The position numbers and the translations under genes are program-made. Shown here one piece after another: positions 14,704-17,465 of a DNA stretch of 17,465 bases (positions within the stretch are counted from its first letter, which is position 1; each line of letters starts with the position of its first letter). Source of the DNA: Bacillota bacterium (GTDB taxonomy: Bacteria > Bacillota > Clostridia > Oscillospirales > Acutalibacteraceae); assembly GCA_023458915.1 (NCBI GenBank), contig JAEWWM010000048.1, forward strand, positions 1-17,465, written 5' to 3'. The notes beneath the pieces were generated by a model. That model was not told where the DNA came from. It made no database searches and worked only from the letters and a program-made list of their open reading frames with translations.

Positions 14704-14732
14704 ATATTACCCTAATTACACCGTGTAGTCAA
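14704..14732 (-). promoter_or_regulatory. Promoter of the ABC transporter operon with palindromic operator
   Basis: On the minus strand, TTGACT (14727-14732), a 17-nt spacer and TAATAT (14704-14709). The spacer contains TACAC-C-GTGTA (14717-14727), a perfect 5-1-5 inverted repeat touching the -35 box. A palindrome here suggests repressor control, as for GntR/YtrA-type regulated ABC operons (inference); no regulator gene is in the window. Confidence 0.75.
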
Positions 14733-14985
14733 GGAAATTTTAGTGTATTTTTTACTATTTTTTGGTTTTTATTATGTACTCAGATTTAAGTTTATAATTT
14801 TTATAAAAGAGCAGCGCAAAAAAGTTTAAGTAAAATCTACCTAAAAACCCCTCATGTGACTAAATTTGGTTCAAACGAGAAAGTTATATTTATAGTAAGA
14901 GCTTAAAATTCAGAGGCGTTACGACTCTCTCATCCCCCTTAATAAATAATAAATAAAAACCATAATTCTTTATAATAGCCGTGAG

Positions 14986-15015
14986 TTGGCTTTAACAAAA
15001 GAAAAGTGGTAAAAT
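14986..15015 (+). promoter_or_regulatory. Candidate promoter of the FHA-SEDS/PBP operon
   Basis: TTGGCT (14986-14991), an 18-nt spacer and TAAAAT (15010-15015) preceded by TGG, an extended -10 arrangement. It lies about 50 bases before the TTG start at 15064. Confidence 0.5.
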
Positions 15016-15063
15016 AGTAACGCTAGATAATAAAAATGGCAATAAAAGGGGCGTGACAAACTT

Positions 15064-16728
15064 TTGAACGCGCTGTTTTCTATATTTTTATATTTTTTTC
15101 ATATAATTCTCCCATTTATGGGGATTTTAATTGTTTACTGCTGTTTTTCGTCGCTTTTTGGAAATTTAAATCCTGAGCGGCCTCTTATTGCACTCCTTAA
15201 CAAAACAACAGGTGAAAAAATACCAATTACATACTGGGAAAATTCAATGGGACGAGATAAGCACTGCGATGTAGTAGTAAATAGTTTTGCGGCTTCAAGA
15301 AACCATGCCGTACTTTTTAGAAGAGATGAAGGATGGATGATTTCGGACACTAACTCAAAAAGAGGAGTATTTTTAAATGACGAGCTGATAAAAGGAGCCG
15401 AAACAGTTTATATAGATGACGTTATAAACATTGGTGGAATTGAATATGAACTTAAAAAATCAGACATTTTAACTGATGAGCAAAACAATCATAGCTTTAA
15501 AAAAGAGCGCATTAAAAAATCTTACTCTACTTCCGCTGTGCTTATGCTTGTGAGTATATTTCAGTTCTTATCAGCTTTTGAAGTATGTTTTGCCAGTGGA
15601 TATTTTGATTACAAACCGATTTTTATATTTGCACTGCTTTTTGGGCTCTCATGGATATATTTTCTCATAACCAAATACGGTTTCAGAAGAAGCAGTTTCG
15701 AGCTCGAAACGCTCGGAATATTCTTAAGTGGTATTGGAATTATAACTTTGTGTGGGGTAGACATAACGGAAACTTACACTCAGCTAATAGCGCTTGGAAT
15801 TGGACTTGCGCTTTTTGAGTTCATTGTATTTTTTATAAAGAACCCGGATTTTGCCGTGAAATGGAGACCTTATATTGCCGCGGCAGCGGTTTTGCTTCTA
15901 TTGTTTAACCTTGTTTTCGGTAAAGTAAGGAACGGCTCGCAAAACTGGGTGATGATCGGTTCTGTTCTGTTTCAGCCGTCAGAACTTGTTAAAGTTGCGT
16001 TTGTGTTTTTCGGGGCATCGACTCTTAGGGGACTTCAAACAACTAAAAACCTGACAGGATTTATACTTTTTTCAGCCGTTTGCATGGGCGCGCTTTTTAT
16101 TATGGGCGATTTTGGAACAGCGTGTATATTTTTCGTAACTTTTATTTTGATAGCTTTTATGCGTTCAGGCAGCATTCGAACCGTTATTTTGACGTGCGCT
16201 GCTGCTGCTTTAGGTCTTGCATTTATATTAAAATTCAAGCCGTATATAGTGACAAGATTTTCGGCGTGGCGCCATGTTTGGCAGCATGCAAACGATATAG
16301 GTTACCAACAAACAAGAGTTTTAACTTACTCTGCAAGTGGGGGATTATTCGGCTTTGGCATAGGCAAGGGATGTTTAAAGTATGTTTTTGCTGCACCGAG
16401 CGATTTAGTCTTCGGGATGCTTTGCGAAGAGTGGGGACTTATTTTAGCTTTGACGGCGCTTGTAAGCATAGCATTTATCGGCATTTATGCAAAAAACGCC
16501 AGCACGCGAAGCCGCTCAGCGTTTTATTCCATAGCGTCATGCTCTGCAGCGGGAATGATTGTGTTTCAAATGATGATGAACGTCTTCGGTGTTACGGATA
16601 TTTTGCCGCTTACCGGTGTCACGCTTCCATTTATAAGTTTAGGTGGGTCAAGCATGGTTTCAGTGTGGTGTTTGCTTGCTTTTATTAAAGCTTCTGATGA
16701 AAAAACGTATGCCATAAGCGCAGGATAA
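15064..16728 (+). CDS. FHA domain fused to FtsW/RodA/SpoVE (SEDS) peptidoglycan polymerase
   Basis: 554 residues. One N-terminal membrane helix (about 6-30) is followed by a cytoplasmic FHA phosphothreonine-binding domain (about 40-130) with Gly63-Arg64, Ser78-x2-His81 and TNSKRGVFLN (96-105). The rest is a polytopic SEDS domain with SEDS motifs QNWVMIGSVLFQPSELVK (293-310), GDFGTA (348-353), YSASGGLFGFGIGKG (422-436), PSDLVFGMLCEEWG (445-458; Asp447 in the catalytic loop) and LPLTGVTLPFISLGGSS. SEDS proteins polymerise lipid II glycan strands and work with a class B penicillin-binding protein, here encoded 52 nt downstream. The FHA part suggests control by Ser/Thr kinase signalling (inference). 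The start is TTG 15064 after AAAAGGGGCG; the spacing is long, so the start is fairly but not fully certain. Confidence 0.92.
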   Translation: MNALFSIFLYFFHIILPFMGILIVYCCFSSLFGNLNPERPLIALLNKTTGEKIPITYWENSMGRDKHCDVVVNSFAASRNHAVLFRRDEGWMISDTNSKRGVFLNDELIKGAETVYIDDVINIGGIEYELKKSDILTDEQNNHSFKKERIKKSYSTSAVLMLVSIFQFLSAFEVCFASGYFDYKPIFIFALLFGLSWIYFLITKYGFRRSSFELETLGIFLSGIGIITLCGVDITETYTQLIALGIGLALFEFIVFFIKNPDFAVKWRPYIAAAAVLLLLFNLVFGKVRNGSQNWVMIGSVLFQPSELVKVAFVFFGASTLRGLQTTKNLTGFILFSAVCMGALFIMGDFGTACIFFVTFILIAFMRSGSIRTVILTCAAAALGLAFILKFKPYIVTRFSAWRHVWQHANDIGYQQTRVLTYSASGGLFGFGIGKGCLKYVFAAPSDLVFGMLCEEWGLILALTALVSIAFIGIYAKNASTRSRSAFYSIASCSAAGMIVFQMMMNVFGVTDILPLTGVTLPFISLGGSSMVSVWCLLAFIKASDEKTYAISAG

Positions 16729-16780
16729 AATCAAAATTATGTTTATAAATCCTTTGTTTTAAAGGGAGGTATAAAAACAA

Positions 16781-17465
16781 GTGAGGAATATCAAACTAAG
16801 GTCGTTAATGCTTTATCTTTTAATACTTTCTTTTTTCGCCGGAATTGGATTTTTTATATTCGAATTTGTAACGAAATCAAGTACGTGGGCATTCTCGCCA
16901 ATGAACAGGCATCTCTCCGAAGGGGAAATATCCGGCGGAAAAATATTTGATGCAAACGACGCTATTTTAGCTCAAACCATTAACGGAAAAAGAATGTATA
17001 ACGAAAATGAAAGTGTTAGAAAAGCTATGCTGCATGCGGTTGGCGATGGTTCCACTTTAATTCCCACCTCTGTACAGAGTAGATATAGCACCCAACTTTT
17101 TGGATATAACCCAGTTTTAGGTTTCAGCGCTCCAAAAATTTTAAATATGAACAAAAACATAAAGCTAACTCTCGACAGTAACTTATGTAGTACCGTTTCC
17201 AAAAGTTTTAAAGATAAAAAAGGCGCAGCGCTGGCTTATAATTATTTGACAGGCGAAATGCTTTGCATGGTTAGTTTGCCGACTTATGATGTTAATAACA
17301 GACCCGATTTTTCAAAAGATAACAGTGGAAAATACGAAGGTGTTTACTTAAACAGAGCACTTTCTTCCTCTTTTACTCCCGGATCAATATTTAAAATTTT
17401 AACTTTAGCCGCAGGACTTGACCTTATAGATGATTTAGAAAAAAGGACATTTACCTGCAATAAAA
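16781..17465 (+). CDS. Penicillin-binding protein transpeptidase, PbpA/FtsI-like (5' part)
   Basis: 228 codons are visible before the right edge. The GTG start at 16781 is preceded by AGGGAGGT with 10 nt spacing. Residues 9-30 form one membrane anchor; GGKIFDANDAILAQ (52-65) corresponds to the start of the PBP dimerisation region, which is short; the transpeptidase domain begins near 125 (NIKLTLDSNL), with YNYLTGEMLCMVSLPTYD and the active-site motif TPGSIFK (199-205; nucleophile Ser202, Lys205). The short N-terminal region and gene pairing resemble the actinobacterial RodA-PbpA unit. It should crosslink strands made by the SEDS partner. The later SxN and KTG motifs are outside the window. 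Confidence 0.92.
   Translation, partial: MRNIKLRSLMLYLLILSFFAGIGFFIFEFVTKSSTWAFSPMNRHLSEGEISGGKIFDANDAILAQTINGKRMYNENESVRKAMLHAVGDGSTLIPTSVQSRYSTQLFGYNPVLGFSAPKILNMNKNIKLTLDSNLCSTVSKSFKDKKGAALAYNYLTGEMLCMVSLPTYDVNNRPDFSKDNSGKYEGVYLNRALSSSFTPGSIFKILTLAAGLDLIDDLEKRTFTCNK

Larger units (their letters stand above)
14651..15063. other. 413-bp divergent intergenic region
   Basis: It holds the minus-strand ABC promoter and palindrome at its left end and a plus-strand promoter for the FHA-SEDS gene at its right end. In between (14733-14985) I see no open reading frame, tRNA or riboswitch that I recognise. There is an AT inverted repeat, TTTATAA/TTATAAA (14791-14807), and a more G+C-rich patch at 14910-14940 containing AGAG/CTCT. 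A short stem AGCC/GGCT (14977-14991) overlaps the FHA-SEDS -35 box. Confidence 0.6.

Noticed and set aside
14870..14945. Possible tRNA or rRNA fragment (GGTTCAAA and a GTCGTAAC-like string on the minus strand)
   Set aside because: No T-arm, acceptor or anticodon stem can be folded, and the rRNA-like match is only a few bases.
16080..16688. Plus-strand open frame of 202 codons in the SEDS gene
   Set aside because: Different frame of the clear SEDS coding region; translated product has no recognisable pattern.

Overview
The window is AT-rich (roughly one third G+C by eye) with compact genes, strong GGAGG-type ribosome binding sites and TAA-dominated stops. A SCIFF peptide with its radical SAM maturase, an AMMECR1/Memo fusion, an Lsa/CplR-type ABC-F protein and an FHA-SEDS/PBP pair together point to an uncultured or gut-type Clostridia (Bacillota), most likely near the Oscillospiraceae/Ruminococcaceae. 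That placement is inferred from gene content, not from a marker gene.

Layout. 1-621 (minus): two tandem, nearly identical genes for small double-glycine-leader peptides, the left one cut by the window edge, behind a perfect-consensus promoter with a palindrome in its spacer. 643-3303 (minus): a type II (Ca2+-type) P-type ATPase. 3502-6449 (plus): a LigB/Memo-AMMECR1 fusion protein, then the SCIFF precursor (too short for most gene callers) and its radical SAM/SPASM maturase. 6450-8142 (plus): promoter, six-codon leader ORF with a long hairpin, then an ABC-F ribosome-protection ATPase. 8203-10096 (plus): uvrC with its own promoter. 10093-11724 (minus): a small radical SAM protein and an RluD-type pseudouridine synthase, convergent with uvrC. 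11874-12437 (plus): an N-acetylmuramoyl-L-alanine amidase without a signal peptide. 12482-12754 (minus): a small clostridial protein. 12852-14732 (minus): promoter, an ABC ATPase gene interrupted by an in-frame TGA, its ABC-2 permease and a terminator. 14733-14985: no recognised gene. 15064-17465 (plus): an FHA-SEDS glycosyltransferase fusion and the start of its partner penicillin-binding protein.

How the parts fit. The window is mainly housekeeping (DNA repair, rRNA modification, wall synthesis, cation transport) carrying several small peptide and regulatory systems. The strongest points for a second look are these. (1) The SCIFF peptide has four cysteines instead of six: the position-32 thioether donor is Ser while the acceptor Thr37 is kept. 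(2) The ABC-F gene has a leader-peptide/alternative-hairpin switch whose upstream ORF is itself one arm of a 17-bp stem. (3) The duplicated double-glycine peptides have a glycine-rich membrane helix and an acidic tail, with no cysteine. (4) The ABC ATPase is split by a TGA at an expected glycine codon. (5) The RodA/FtsW-type polymerase has a fused N-terminal FHA domain and lies next to a PbpA-like transpeptidase.
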